Assembly (NCBI RefSeq): GCF_019175385.1
Contig: NC_083343.1
Location: forward strand, 52,412,457-52,476,456
Source of the DNA: Lycium barbarum
Taxonomy: Eukaryota > Streptophyta > Magnoliopsida > Solanales > Solanaceae
Direction: 5' to 3'
Length of the DNA stretch: 64,000 nt
Shown here one piece after another: positions 1-12,711 of this stretch. The notes under the pieces are model-generated. The model was not told where the DNA came from, did no database searches, and saw only the letters and a program-made list of their open reading frames with translations. How positions within the stretch are numbered: the stretch's first letter is position 1; each line of letters starts with the position of its first letter. The translations under genes were made by a program, and so were the position numbers.

Positions 1-455
1 TGATCCATCTATTAGGATATCAGCTCAGCGGATGAAGTTGAGGCACTCCATTTGTTTCGGAGATGGCAGGAGTCAGCATGGTCTTATGTATATATAGATA
101 TGTACACGCACATGTTTATGGGTATGGCGGGGCCCTGTCCCGGCCACGTTATGTTATGTTTCCAGTAGAGGCTTGTAGACAGTTATGTACTGTCAGATGG
201 TGTCCATACTTGAAATTTCATTTGTTATCACGGTTGGTTATGATAGCCTTACCAGTTCATATAGCATGTTCAGTATTTTCATACATGTAAGTCTTTCAGA
301 GCAGTTGATACATACATGTTCCCTATGAGTTATTGTGAGTCACATGATGGCCCTATCGGCCCACTTATGTTCATATTCATGTCAGATGTATGTTAGGTGG
401 TACTTGACTAGTATGGTTAAGTACCCGTCATGGCCCTTCAGTTTGGGTCGTGACA
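1..455 (+). mobile_element. 3' end of a family-A gypsy LTR (cut by window edge)
   Basis: The sequence follows the last ~440 bases of the LTR that ends at 23477: the 'tgatccatct' block, the 'ccatttg..tcggaga' block, 'tagaggcttgtagacag' and the terminus 'gggtcgtgaca'. What follows 455 is not a primer-binding site, so this is a 3' LTR or a solo LTR. Its start lies outside the window. Its insertion point is inside the start of the internal region of an older minus-strand element. Confidence 0.8.
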
Positions 456-706
456 CCCGCCTCATAACGGTTCCAAAAGAAGTATCTTGGTTTTATAGTG
501 AAGGTACGGCCGCATGTTCTTCGAAGTCCCCTTAAGAAAAAAGTGTAAAATAAATGCCAGGAGTGGCGGAGTTATGATACACATGCAATGACAGTTGAAA
601 ATTGCGAAAAAGTAAACACATTAACAGTTAAAGCAAATATACCCATATTATATCGAAATCCTTATGGATAGTACCTTTAATTCCCCAGTAGAGTCGCCAT
701 CTATAA
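456..706 (-). mobile_element. Start of internal region of a Tat/Ogre-like element, with primer-binding site
   Basis: On the minus strand, about 678-695 reads TGGCGACTCTACTGGGGA. It starts with TGG as a primer-binding site should and resembles the site common in plant Tat/Ogre-type elements. The bases below 678 would be internal sequence of that element, cut short by the LTR at 1-455. No coding sequence is seen. The family call rests on remembered motif similarity. Confidence 0.45.
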
Positions 707-3700
707 CTTTTTGCATTTTCGCGGGCGAGGTTTGCGCTCGGAAAAAGCTACTTCGAAATCGTTTGTGCTCTTTCGGACTTTGTTTTATAAGAGTCGCCAC
801 CTAATTTTTAGGAAATTAGGAAAATCAGTTTTGAAAGGTTAGTCATACACCTTGAAATATCCTTCATAATTCAAAGTTCTAGGTAAGGGTTCTGGTGATC
901 CCCTAGGGAAGGTGTTAGGCACCCTAGTATTAAGGATCCGTACTATACGATTGATCTTCGAATTCTAATGTGTGAGTATTTGCATGAACTGCTTATTTGG
1001 TGTCTATTTTCCCAAAAAAATCTGTCCTTTTTTGCATATCATCTTGAAAAAAGAATTAAATATATTCCCTTTACATATAGGGTATTTAGGTTCGGATTTA
1101 TAATATCCGAATACAATTAGTACCTTCCATATATAAGGATAATGTTACTTTGTAAAGGTAGAAAGTATTTTTAAAAAGTTTGGGATGAATGAAATCTGTT
1201 CATGCTTAGACTCATACATGGTTCGGATTAGTCCATTTAGTACGTTTTTAGAACACCTTTACTTAGGACTTTACTTAGTTTTTAAGAAAAATAGTTTACA
1301 TGGATTTGCAAGAGTTGGTCTATGTAATCACAATTTATTATCTTGATCCTAGAATTTTGCCTTTAAAAACCCAATATGCTTATATAATACAAGAGCAAGA
1401 TTTGTCATGGGCTTAGGCTCCAAATTACGCCCTCTTTAAAAAATGATTAAAGTTCGCTTAGTTTTGGCCCAAAGTCCATTATTTTTCTTCAGTTCCTGGG
1501 CTAAGCCCAACACATATTCGTTTTACTTTGTCCGAAAAAATTTAGTTAAATGGGGCCTGAAATATGACCTTTTAGGTTGGGCCTTGGCCCTCAAACTCTA
1601 GGATTTGCCTTAGTTTATTTTCAAAAAAATAATGTGTGTATTTCAATATAAATGGATTATGTATACATACACCTAAAACCATTTTTTCTGATCTTTTTGT
1701 TTAAAAAGGCAGAACTCACCTTTTTTTTTTTTGTAAAGCATATTATTCATACAGTTTTGAAAATCCATACTTTTGTCTGATTTTAGTTTAAAGAGACAGA
1801 ACTCATTTTGTAAGAGCATATCATTTGCACAGTTTTGAAAGCTCAATTCTTTTCGCCTGGACTAAAATAGGATTTTTGAAAAGACTGAAACTTAATTGAA
1901 AAAAACGTTTTTCTTAGTTTTGCAAAGATAAATTATGGTTTGAGGAAAAGATGATAGCAACGCGTTATTTCTTGTAAAAGGTGGGACTGATCCCTTTATT
2001 TCCGTTATCACACTAGCCATTTTTATCCCCTTTTGGAAAATGTTTACACTAATCCGGGTTTTAAAAATCACGTTAGGGCCTAAAGTCTAACTAAACGGCA
2101 TATGCACCGTTCACCTAAGATGCCTAATTCAAATGTAAGGGATTCCAATAATGTGAGTTTATACAAATACAACATTTCAAACTTGAAAAGGAAATTTGCA
2201 TGCTGAAATTAAAAGGGAAAAGGAGAAAAGTTAGGGGTGTACCAAACCCCTTAAAAAGCCATCTTTACCCATGGTTGGGCCTTCGTGCCATTCTCACCCA
2301 TGGCTGGGCCTTCAATAATATTTGCTTCCCTTTTTAGACTTAGAAGTTTGAAAGAATATTCTTGTTGGGCCTTTGGCCCAACAGGCTAGTTGGACTTTGG
2401 CCCAAGTGGCCGTGCAGTAGGAGGGGAAAAGAAAAGGAATTGGATTAGTATAGATTTAGTGGATCTGGTATTATCAGAATTATACATACATATAGGCGTA
2501 TACATATACAGCCCCCCCCCCCCTCCCCTTTTAAAATCTATGTTTGATGAACCTAATCCTAACATAACCATACATACATATACATATTTCTCCCCACTTG
2601 ATTACAAGTGTAAAACTAAGGACTTGATTGTATACCATTGCTTCACTGGAAAACATCAAACCACAAGTTACCAATGGGAAAAAGTTGTCACCACCCTTGT
2701 TCCTGACACCGCACAAGTTCCAAGGGGTTCCATGAACCCCAGGCATGGCTGGATATCGGGGAGTGGTTAGACCTATCCCCCAAAACCTCCTCAAACTCTC
2801 TAACAAAACCAGTGTTGCCATAGTACATAACCATAGTCTCAAAGTTGTGCACAAGTATCAGCTTATAGGAAGTATTTTGAATACAAAGTAACTTTTAAAT
2901 GCATTCAGAATCTTGACAAAGAATGGGGTAGACACTGTAATACCATGGGACACATATAATATGTATATCAATTCCAAGATACTTAATCAAATAGGTGTCA
3001 TAACCAGGTCCTACTCTTGTATTTACATATACATACTACCTATAACTAGCCTATTTTCTTATAGGTATACACACAGTATATCCATGCTATACACCTGGTA
3101 TGTGTATACCATGTGTATACTCCCTTCTTTTATAAATTTGTGTAGGGTCTATGTCTAACCACACTTTTACATGTCCAACTACTATACTAAAGGCAAATCT
3201 AATCAAAGTCCAACTTTAATTTTAATTCACATCAAATAAATAATTCATCAATTTCATATATTAGCAGTTCTTATAGCAGGGGATTAGAACTTGTGTAAGG
3301 TGGTCACAAAAGCACAATAGGAGAGTATCAACAAAGGGGAAGATCCTGTAACTTGTAATCACACTAAAAAGGGAGTTGGAGCATCAAGAGGCCTAGACCA
3401 AACAACATCAAGTGAAACTGAGACTGTACAGTTTCCTATTCTTAAGAAAGACAACAGAAAATCTTTATTGTAATACAACAGTAGCCGGATCATGTTACAA
3501 AAAAGCTTCATACCAGTTGCCACTTAAGATAGACAGGGACAGACTCAACTACATATGCACCAATGAATCCCAAAGAAATGGCATAAAGTTCAAAACCCAA
3601 TCTTCACATATTCAGACTCCTTTAAACTCCTAACAGATGACATTTATTATCAACAACCTAAAGCTAGTTCATTGTTTTTTAGAACAAAGCAAAGACCAAC

Positions 3701-6700
3701 TTCTTGAAATTACCAAATCCATTACTCTTAATCTCCTAAGTGCATTCTAGACCTTTGAACATACTAGGTTTCCTAACCCTTTTTACCTTTAGACCTTTTG
3801 TAAAATGATGGGATTTAAGGAAGTCATATCCCTTTAAGACAAGAGTGTTCCCCATGGTATATAGGTTGGTCATGACACCCTCGTTTGGGGGGTAGATACT
3901 ATGAGTCAAGCTAAGCTTTGCTCTTCTTTGCCTCCTCTTGAGGTGTCTTGAAAAGACCATTCTAAACCAAGTGGCCCACACCGCCCTTAAGACTACCTAC
4001 CATACCCCCATAGTCAACATCAGGCCAATTCCTATTTAACACCATCTATTTTAGAGCACAAACACAATACATTAATTATTTCATCCTCCTAATGCTATGT
4101 GCGGCAGGATTTTTAAAACACTAATGATACAGGACCAATTATTACTAGACAGATCACAATTTTTATTCTTTTAATCTAAGTTATACTATAATACTCAGTA
4201 AAGTCTAGCTGACATAATTTAGTTCAAGAAATGAAAGGTTTTTACCAACCTAGGATTAACTAAGTGTTCATTTCTAAGTTCGGACCAATCTAAGTGCCTT
4301 CACATGACCAATTCCACACATAATCACCATACCAACTTTAAAACAAATTCCTCAGGAAGACAACTACATATCAGACAAGTCAAACCTCGAGAAAAGAAAA
4401 GGGAAAACATAGGTTCAAACAATTAAGTGAGTAACTCATCTCTTTAGGACTTAATAAATGGTAATTTTGACCTCTCTAATCATGACAAGGCCATGACAGA
4501 CACCTACTCTTTGTTTCAAACTTAGTTTTAGGCAACATGAAATTCAAAATTCCCCAAGGCACGAGATTGATGTAATTGACAACTATCCCTCTATTCTACC
4601 TTAGCTTTAGGCAACAAAAAATCACAAGAATTTTCCCCCAAGGCTTGGCAAACCACCTTTGACCAATTACCAACTCTCACTGAACCCCACTGTCATGAGA
4701 ACAAGGTTTAGGGAGTCAAGGAAGCCTTAGGTCTTGAAAGAAGGACATGATAGGGTGAGGTCATCACCTCCCCATCCCTCTCCTGCACCTTACTTTCAGT
4801 AAAAAGGGATCAAAGGCCCCAGTGGTCATTACCTCCAGTTCATGCCTAAGCTCACCTTTTACTCTCCCAAAGTAACCTCACCCCCCTTTACCTTATTTTC
4901 CTACCAAATGCCAATCACCAAAACTCATGGAAAAAAGTGGTTTGACACTGCCCACCACCTTAAAATGAGTCTCACCTAGACCCCTAATTAATCACACAAA
5001 CTAAATAGTTTCTAGTCAACTTCAGTTTTAAACGATACTATGTGAAGCCTTATTGAATACCTTTAGCCATTAACACTTGAGAAAGTTGAATAGTTAAATC
5101 ACTTAAGAGCTTAAAAATCAAATTGAACATCAAACTTCAGGTTCAAAACAATTCCATCCCCAATTGATCAATCAGTTTTTAGACAGTTAAAGGTACATCA
5201 GGCCTCAAATCATCTTTTAAAGCTATCTTAAACTTCTTTCGAAAATACAGACATGAATCAGATAAGAGCGAAAGTCTGATAATATGAATGCACAGTTTGA
5301 ACTCTATTCAAATGAAACCAAACATGATACTTAGTCCTGCTAATGGCATATGGGATTCCACTTCACTTTAGAATATTCTCAACAGTTTTATAGACCTTTA
5401 TTAACTCCTAATGGACCCTCTGACACCTTATTATCTTATGAGTAATCTTGAATCTCAAAATTTATTTTAGACTTCTTTATCCTACTCTAGGAGGTTACCT
5501 TCTTTAAAATCATCCTTAGTGCACAATACATAACTATTCAGAAGTACTTGACTTACTTAAGCAAATTTGAAAAAAAATCCAACCTCATCCAAATGAAAAC
5601 AAACCTCCTAACCTTGAACGCCCTAGAAACCTACCAAAGATTTCTTACAGGAATACTTAGGTCCTTTAAACTCTGTTTTAACCTAATCATGACTCTTCCT
5701 ATGTTTTATCCCAATCACAACTCAGGTCCCTTAGTTGACATCAAACAAGTATGTAGGCCCACCAAAGAAAAGATTCAGGAAAAACACAAGTCACATTCTT
5801 ATTTAGAAAAAAGAGGCAATCACTTCAAATTCTTCAAACAAATGTCACAACACTTTAATGTTCTGCTATATTCAACAGGATTAGTATTAGCTTAAAAATT
5901 CATCAAATTACTATCATTACTTATGTGATCATGTCCTTGTCAGATTTAAGCATTGAACAACAAAGGTCGTAACCTTCAACATCTAACAGCATACATGAAG
6001 CCTATTCCAACATATTTAAACAGACAATGTATATTTGGGCATACACACTCAGTCTATTTCAAGAAATTACTTATTAATATCAAACATGGCTTTGAAAATA
6101 ACAGGAGTAACTTTCACATCTAGGACAGGCTAATACATCTCAATCAATACCCAATCAATACATTAACTCAACTGAACCATAGGCAAAACAGCAAGCAACT
6201 AGCATTGATAAGTTATTAGCATCCAGACTAACTACTAAACAATACAAAAAAAACAAGTAAATAGGATAGAATATTACCTTTTGTGATGCATCCCTGGTCA
6301 AAAATGAATTTGAAAGCCCTAAGTTCTTCCAAAACCCACAACTCAACCACATAGACTCAAACAAAAGAGAAAAAATTTAACTCAGAAAGACCTCACAATA
6401 ATGCAGTCTAAAACAATTTACCAATAGAGGCTTAACATTCAAAGTTTTATCCTTTCTTTGGATTTATCCAAATATTCTAACCTCTCAAATTCGTTCAAAA
6501 AAAATTTAACTTTAAAAACTCAGATTTTTCTCTTAAAAACCGTTTTTTCGCACTTTCTTAAACTTCCAGGCCTCCTCCTTCTAAAGAGGGTTGGGGTTGT
6601 ACTTATAGAACCCCAAAATTGTCTAAAACATCAAATAAACAATGTGGGACAAACATGTTTTTCCCAAAATTGGCCTTTGTAGGCCTTTACACGGCCAAGA

Positions 6701-7488
6701 TCATCTCAAATCAACAATGGATGGTCAGATCTGAGTCTTTCTTTACTCGATCTGACCCATCTTTGGTCCACCAATGATATTCAAGCAAGGTACAACACAA
6801 TACAGCTAAGGTCAACCATAATAATCAATTTTGACTAAGTAAATTCAAAGAAAATCAAAATGGAAAAGCTTCATAACCGATTCGGGCAAGATTCGAGTAG
6901 ATACAAACTCGACATTAATTTCTTACACAAAAATAATGATGCAAACCATCGCGTCTTACACACGCACTGTAACTTTTCCATTTTTATACGAGAGAGAAAA
7001 ACATTTGCAGGCGGCGCTAGGGTTTAATCAAGAAAGAGGAATAGAGAGAAAAGAGAGGGGGTCTTTTTCTGAAAAGGGAAAATGAAATTAAGGGGTGGGG
7101 GGGTATGACCCCCTTTAATGTTTTAACGACCTGGGCCGGGTCCCAGCCTGGTTTGGGCTGGACTCGGTCTAGATTTTAAAGAATAAATGGGCCCTTTATT
7201 TTGGTATACATATATATGTATACTAAGTGTATACATGTATATGTATAACTTGTGTATACAATATATGTATACCTGGTATATATGCATGTATACCTAGTAT
7301 ACGTATATAGGTAATTTAAAGATTAAAATTGATAATATTTTAATTATAGATAAAATTAGGACATATTTATTTTATTTCATTAAAATAGTTTTAAAAATTG
7401 GCCAAATTATGTCAATGGGCCTAAAATTGCGAACAGGGCCCTAATGTATTCTGATCCAACCAATTATTTTAATAATGGCCAAATTTTT
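696..7488 (-). mobile_element. Old Tat/Ogre-like LTR, larger part (minus strand)
   Basis: Read on the minus strand, this would be the 3' part of a long LTR that begins with TGTTGACACC at 24190, is interrupted by element A, and ends near the primer site at 678-695. The motifs 'gagtcgccacctaattttta' (about 788-810) and 'gggaaggtgttaggcaccc' (about 905-925) are widespread in plant elements of this type. The stretch is AT-rich, has no convincing gene, and its open frames are short and unlike known proteins. The implied LTR is about 7.5 kb without element A, which is long, so further hidden insertions are possible. Confidence 0.45.
7204..7312. repeat. Cluster of GTATAC palindromes
   Basis: Repeated 'gtatac' and 'tatatgtatac' words with short spacers form a palindrome-rich AT tract. 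A similar cluster lies at about 3062-3122 within the same old LTR, so it may be a feature of that element and not simple slippage. Confidence 0.6.
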
Positions 7489-8346
7489 TGTTACACCTCG
7501 AAAAGATTTTGCGTCGTTCATATCGTAAGTTGGTTAATGTAAGCTTGGAATGAGACCATCCGTCAAAAATGATGGAAAAATTGAGTCCCTGAAATAATTC
7601 CACAGGACGAACAGTAATGTGGATGAACAGTGACGCGGGATGAACAGTAAAAATCAAGAAATTAAAATGGAAAATATGAAAAAAAAAATCATCATTTTCT
7701 ACCGCTCTCTCACCCCTAAACTCTCCCAAGGCGTCCTAAAAGCTCTCTAAACCTTCCAAGTTGAATTCCTCCAAATCAAATCATGATTTCATCCTAGGAA
7801 TTGGAAACTAGTTAGGAAAGGATTATAGTATTTGGTGCTTGATGTGTGGAGGAATATTGAAGCTTGGAGCTGGGATTTTAGTTGAGTTTTCTGGGCAATA
7901 AGGTACGCAATATACTCTACTCTTGTTAATTAAGTTATTCATGGAAGAATTCCCTAGTTTATAGTAAAGAGAATTATGTTATGAAGGCATAGATTAGTTA
8001 GTTGATATGGTTGCCTTGAGGGCTGTTTTTGATTTGAATTTTGGAGAGATTTCTATTTGTTTATATTGATATATGATGTTGTTGTTTTGATTGATGATGT
8101 TGCCTATATTGTGGACTGTTTTGGGGTTGTGTTCTTGTGGTAATTTATGGCTAGAAATTGACGTAATAACTTGGATATTCTATTGTTGATGTTGTTCTTG
8201 TTGTTTTGGTGCTGATTTAAATTGGAGGGGAAGCGAAAGATATAGGAAAGTGCTGCCCAATTTTTCAGAAAATCGTAGTTTTGTTGTTGTTTGTTTGTTG
8301 GACTGTTTTGAAGATGTAAATATGGTTTCTAATTGCTGGAAATTAT
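7489..8346 (+). mobile_element. 5' LTR of element A, first part
   Basis: This aligns with 20858-21706 of the 3' LTR, with differences that include small indels. Similarity stops abruptly after 'aattgctggaaattat'. The U3-like start holds two to three copies of 'ggatgaacagt' (about 7618-7655). The next ~533 bases of the LTR (equivalent to 21707-22239) are missing here. Confidence 0.85.
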
Positions 8347-9876
8347 AGACTCTAAAACAAAAAAAGTGAGAGTTATGCAGAAATATGTCTAATAGCTAGT
8401 AAATAAATGAACAAGAACCGAGCGGGTATCTGAGACTGTACTGAAAATCATTCGTTAAGACCTTGAACAACATGACATTGAGAGCAAATAACTCAAGGAA
8501 TATTGTAAAGGATAGCGATTCTATATTGGAATAGAGGCAAAGGAATTGTCGGTAGAGTCGTTTGTTAATGATATTGCAATTTTTAAGTGACAAATAAGAA
8601 GGGACATAAAGTTGTCTATAGCAGAATATAAGATGTGATAATCAAGGGACAATTAAAGGAAAGAAAAAAGTATGACGAGATAAGTTACAACAGATAGACA
8701 AAAGAGTTTTGGTATGTATGAGATACGTAAAATAGAACGAACCAAAGTAAGGGAAGTTTACGAATAAGATTAGATGTTCATACACGAATCACACAAGAAC
8801 GGTTATGTAACCTGCAAGTATTTACATGTCGAGAATGAAACCGATTGGGTACTTATAAAGAGGAGTAAGAGGTAAGCAAGAATAGTATGTTTGTGATACT
8901 CCGGGTCAGTTGAGGGAAAACACATGGTAAATTGAGTCGAAATGTTGAGTTGGAATTATCATTAAGGACAAATAGGACAATTACTCTGAATATGATGTAA
9001 GTATATGTTATATGTTTCCTACGATAGCCCTGGGGTGTGTTAGATTACTTACAAATTCGATAGGATCATCGAATAAAGGGGGTTTCACCAGAAGAATATT
9101 ACGCCTTGGAACTTTCATTTTTGTATAATTGTGGTTATAGCAAATTTCCAATAGTTTACCAGAGGATTATGAAATTCTCAAAAATTATGAAGCCTTTAAT
9201 TAGTCGACGAGGGACACCTACGACAGGAAATCTCGGATTGAAGTTATCTAGACTCTACAGATGTGAATCAATACCATTATTATGGTCATATGGAAGAAAA
9301 GAAGTGGGAGAGATTTGCAAACCATGTGAGACTTAACATCATTATTGAGCAAGAAAAAAGATAGACGAGTCCGAGTATCAAGGAGGATCATATCAGGAAA
9401 GTGACTCACTTATATCTCTTGAAAGGATATTCCTGAGGAAGGGAGTATTGCAACCAAGAGTCATTACTAAGAAGGAAACTCATTTTCAACTATTCAAAGG
9501 GAATGTTATAGATAGTGCAAGTCCGATGATTAAAATGGTGACTCTGAGAAGGATGTACACAGCAGACTATGCGATCTAAGTTAAGAGTGGAACTAGAGCT
9601 ATAAGAATTTGAAAGAAAGACTCGACTTAATCTTCAAGTGTAGATGGATATAGTCAGTTGCAGCCAATGATGGAGGTAGCTAAATTATGATCACTTTCTT
9701 TGGAAATTCAACAAAAACTGATGTTAGGTGAAGAATTGTATTAAGTTAAGTAAGGAGAGGCACAACATGATAGATAGTAATTGATTCATCATAATATCAC
9801 CATAACCAGTATACTTATACAGGACTAGTTTAACATTCGAGGACGAATGTTCTAAAGGGGGGGGGGGGGGGGAGGA
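8347..9876 (+). mobile_element. Element B: 3' internal remnant ending in a polypurine tract
   Basis: This purine-rich, non-coding sequence is joined to a broken LTR of element A. It ends with the hairpin AACATTCG-AGGA-CGAATGTT (9832-9851) and a polypurine tract with 16 Gs (9857-9872). It looks like the 3' end of a retroelement whose 5' LTR and most of whose body were lost in the same deletion that removed part of A's LTR. No protein was recognised. Confidence 0.7.
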
Positions 9877-10474
9877 TGTTACATCCCGTGTTTTCATGCA
9901 TTGACTATTAGAAGTTAAACAAATCGAAGAAAATAAGTTTCGTCAAGGTTTGTAATTTAGTTGAATAGAATACGGTCCAAGCTATAATATTCCGTATTTT
10001 TGGACTAGGAAATTGAACCATCTAGCATGAGAAAATTTACCCGAGCCCTAAGGATTTGATCATATTCAAGCATGAAAATCAAGAACTTGGTGTATACAAG
10101 GAATGAAGTTCCAAAATGATTTAAGACGAAAAAGTGTGACGACGATGATTGAAAACAATATTTTATGTGTGGCAAATGACGCTATGGACTAGTGTTATAT
10201 CACCTGGTCATGGTAATGGGTATATGAATTATTTTAAAGGTGATCAATGTTTAAGTGAATTGAGATCAAAAAATTAATTATATGGGTAATTAGTTAAATA
10301 TTTGATTATTTTAGTGGAAGATTAATATATTGATTAGCAATATATGGATAAACATGCTACTGAACATGCTCCACGTGGTTGATAACAAAAATAATTACTA
10401 AGGCATATTTTGATAGGTGGCACTTTAAGAAGGTAGTTGGAGGGTAATGGTTAAGTGGGATCTATGGTCCATTA

Positions 10475-10520
10475 GATGTATATAAATAGTTTTATCCTAC
10501 TTTTGGGGTATATAAATACA
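10475..10520 (+). promoter_or_regulatory. Candidate TATA boxes of LTR B
   Basis: 'tatataaatag' (about 10479) and 'tatataaataca' (about 10509) lie ~600 bp into the LTR, just before the (TA)n run. They are plausible core promoter elements, but no transcript evidence is available here. Confidence 0.35.
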
Positions 10521-10521
10521 C

Positions 10522-10523
<2 letters not shown>

Positions 10524-10597
<74 letters not shown>
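10524..10597. repeat. (TA)n microsatellite
   Basis: About 37 uninterrupted TA units directly after the TATA-like motifs in LTR B. Confidence 0.95.
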
Positions 10598-10599
<2 letters not shown>

Positions 10600-11743
10600 G
10601 GACCTCACCCACGTTTTTGTTACATGGAGAAGATATATACTTCTTCTCGTCTTAACTTGAAGAGTAAAAATTTCCCTTACGAATCAAGTTGGCAGCTACA
10701 TGGGTCAGATCTCTCGGATCATTAAACCCATTATACTTAGAGTTACGGGCTGTTCCACCTGTCAAATCAAAGGGCTATGAGTCTACTTTCTAGTGCCACA
10801 AACCGTTCGGTGATACAATATTGGAGTAAAAGGTTATGAGCATCCTACGACGGACTGTCCGGTTCAAAAGGGACCTCGCAACGAGAGGTCCATGGAACAT
10901 ATAGGTCGCGATGAAGCATACGGGGCAATGGAAGAAGACTAGTTCTTAGAATATAAGGTAAGAATTATCTTCTTTTAGATATATTTATGTTCATCTAGGT
11001 CATAGATAAATTGTGGGATGAGAAATACGGAATTAATAGCGGGGAATCGTATTTTGAGGTTGTTGTTGGCTTATGGGCTTTTTGGTGGCTGTTGTGGAAC
11101 TTGTTATTGTTGTGTTGTTGAGATAGTTTCCTTGTATATGGAAAGTAGTTGATGTTGTTATTGTGATTTGTTGATGTACTTTATGAATTTGGAGGAAGGA
11201 AGTGTATAAAGATATCGTATACGGGCGTATATTGGATGGGTTCTTGTATATCCTTGTGTTGTTGGCAACTTGAGTTTAAGGAAGGTTTGAAGAGGTTGTG
11301 GTTGCATTTGTTAGTCTTGTTGGTTGTATTATGATGGTCGTGAAATAGGGGAAATGTTGTCTGTTTCATTTTAGAACCGAATTATTTCTTAATATATGTG
11401 GTATACTAGCGTCGCCTAAGTTTATACATGTATACATTTATTATAGGGTTGGCGTAACAGTTACGGTGAGTTCGTTGTTGGATAGTACTGAAGACTCGAG
11501 GTATGTTAAGGCTATCCCTTTCTTTCATTTTGGCATGATCCTGGTCATATGAACGAACACAGTGAGCAAGCGAGTTCCAAAGACTGTATTCTTAGATACT
11601 GTAGAGATATTTGTATCCTCGGCCTCCTATGTTTTATGTCCATAACTCCAAGAGACTTATCATACTAGCTTCTTATGTCACCAGAGGAGTTCAGAGTATC
11701 CTTTTTCGAGTCTTACATGCATTTATAAATATTATATTATATA

Positions 11744-11948
11744 TGGATCGGGCCGTATGTTCCTCGGCACTATTATATTATATATGGATTGGGTCGTACG
11801 TTCCTTGGCACTATTATATTATATATGGATCGGGCCGTACGTTCCTCGGCACTATTATATTATATATGGATCGGGCCGTACGTTCCTCGGCACTATTATA
11901 TTATATATGGATCGGGCTGTACGTTCCACAGCACTATCAGTTATATTA
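11744..11948 (+). repeat. 41-bp tandem repeat, five copies, in LTR B
   Basis: Units starting 'ggat(c/t)ggg(c/t)cgtacgttcc' begin at 11744, 11785, 11826, 11867 and 11908. The spacing is exactly 41 bp and the last unit is the most diverged. The same unit occurs as three looser copies in the 3' LTR of A (22671-22790) and about one copy in its 5' LTR (15939-15970). Confidence 0.95.
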
Positions 11949-12597
11949 TAACCTACGCCTATCATACACCACAAGGTCAATTTCTGTCATATAAGAGTCA
12001 CGCAGATATTCTCAAATGTTAGCCACAGACGCATTCAAATATTGAGAAGGGTGTTCATGATTCATCTGTACTTGATGTTCTTAAGCCTTACATACTCGGT
12101 ACATTGTTCGTACTGACATCCCTTTGCCTGGGGGCGCTGTGTTCATGACACACAGTCCCAGATTATTTTGCAGGTAAAAATATTCAGCTAGGATGGTTGG
12201 CTATCCGCTGGGATTGGCAAACTCCATTTTCCTCATGGAGCAGTGCCGAGTTAATATGGTTATCATATGTGTGTATGGGTACGTCGGGGATCTGTCCCGA
12301 CTCATACGATTCAGGTGTTTACTCTTAGAGACGTTGCAGACAGTTTCCTGTGGTTAGTATGTTGAGATGTCATGTGTTGAGTAAAGCGACCATGTAGGCC
12401 GATATGTCAGTTTGACTTACTTGGTTTTTGATTAATTGAGTATCTTTCGTAAATTTCTATGGTTTGAGGGAAAGTACTTTATTATATTTCCGAAATTTTC
12501 TATATGTCCAGTTTCATTATGTGAAAGCTAGAGGGTTCGCTCAGCTCTAAGTAAGAGCTGGGTGCCCATCATGCCCTATCGGAATTGGGGTGTGACA

Positions 12598-12711
12598 AGA
12601 TTATTCAGTTATGTTAAGGCTATTCTTTCTTTCATTTTGGCATGATCCTTATGATATGAACAAACGAACGTATGAACAGACTTACATATTACTCTAATCT
12701 TAGAAGCATTA
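12598..12711 (+). mobile_element. 5' LTR of element A, short middle part
   Basis: This matches 22240-22353 of the 3' LTR ('..ttaaggctattctttctttc..'). It lies between the end of LTR B and the start of solo LTR C. The last five bases, CATTA, are the target duplication of C. Confidence 0.85.

Larger units (their letters stand above)
9877..12597 (+). mobile_element. Element B: 3' LTR
   Basis: This 2.7-kb LTR starts TGTTACATCCC right after the polypurine tract and ends TGTGACA. Next comes 'agatt', where the LTR of element A resumes (12598 corresponds to 22240). It contains a TATA-like stretch, a long (TA)n run, a five-copy 41-bp tandem repeat and the conserved hairpin block. Its middle and end are clearly related to the family-A LTR, while the first part is different. 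Confidence 0.85.

Noticed and set aside
2390..2770. Open frame of 126 codons overlapping other frames
   Set aside because: No recognisable domain, low-complexity stretches (Pro run from a C homopolymer), and it lies in an old LTR with no splice or start context.
7484..7488. TTTTT as firm proof of a target duplication for element A
   Set aside because: Accepted only as consistent: both flanks have longer T runs, so the match is weak evidence by itself. The element call rests on LTR ends, primer site and polypurine tract.
11744..11948. Regularly spaced repeat resembling a CRISPR array
   Set aside because: Units are head-to-tail with no unique spacers, and the window is plant nuclear DNA.
11611..12022. 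Repetitive open frames with 'GSGRTFLGTIILYM' repeats in three phases
   Set aside because: They come from the 41-bp tandem repeat. 41 is not a multiple of three, so the repeat reads through all frames; not a protein gene.
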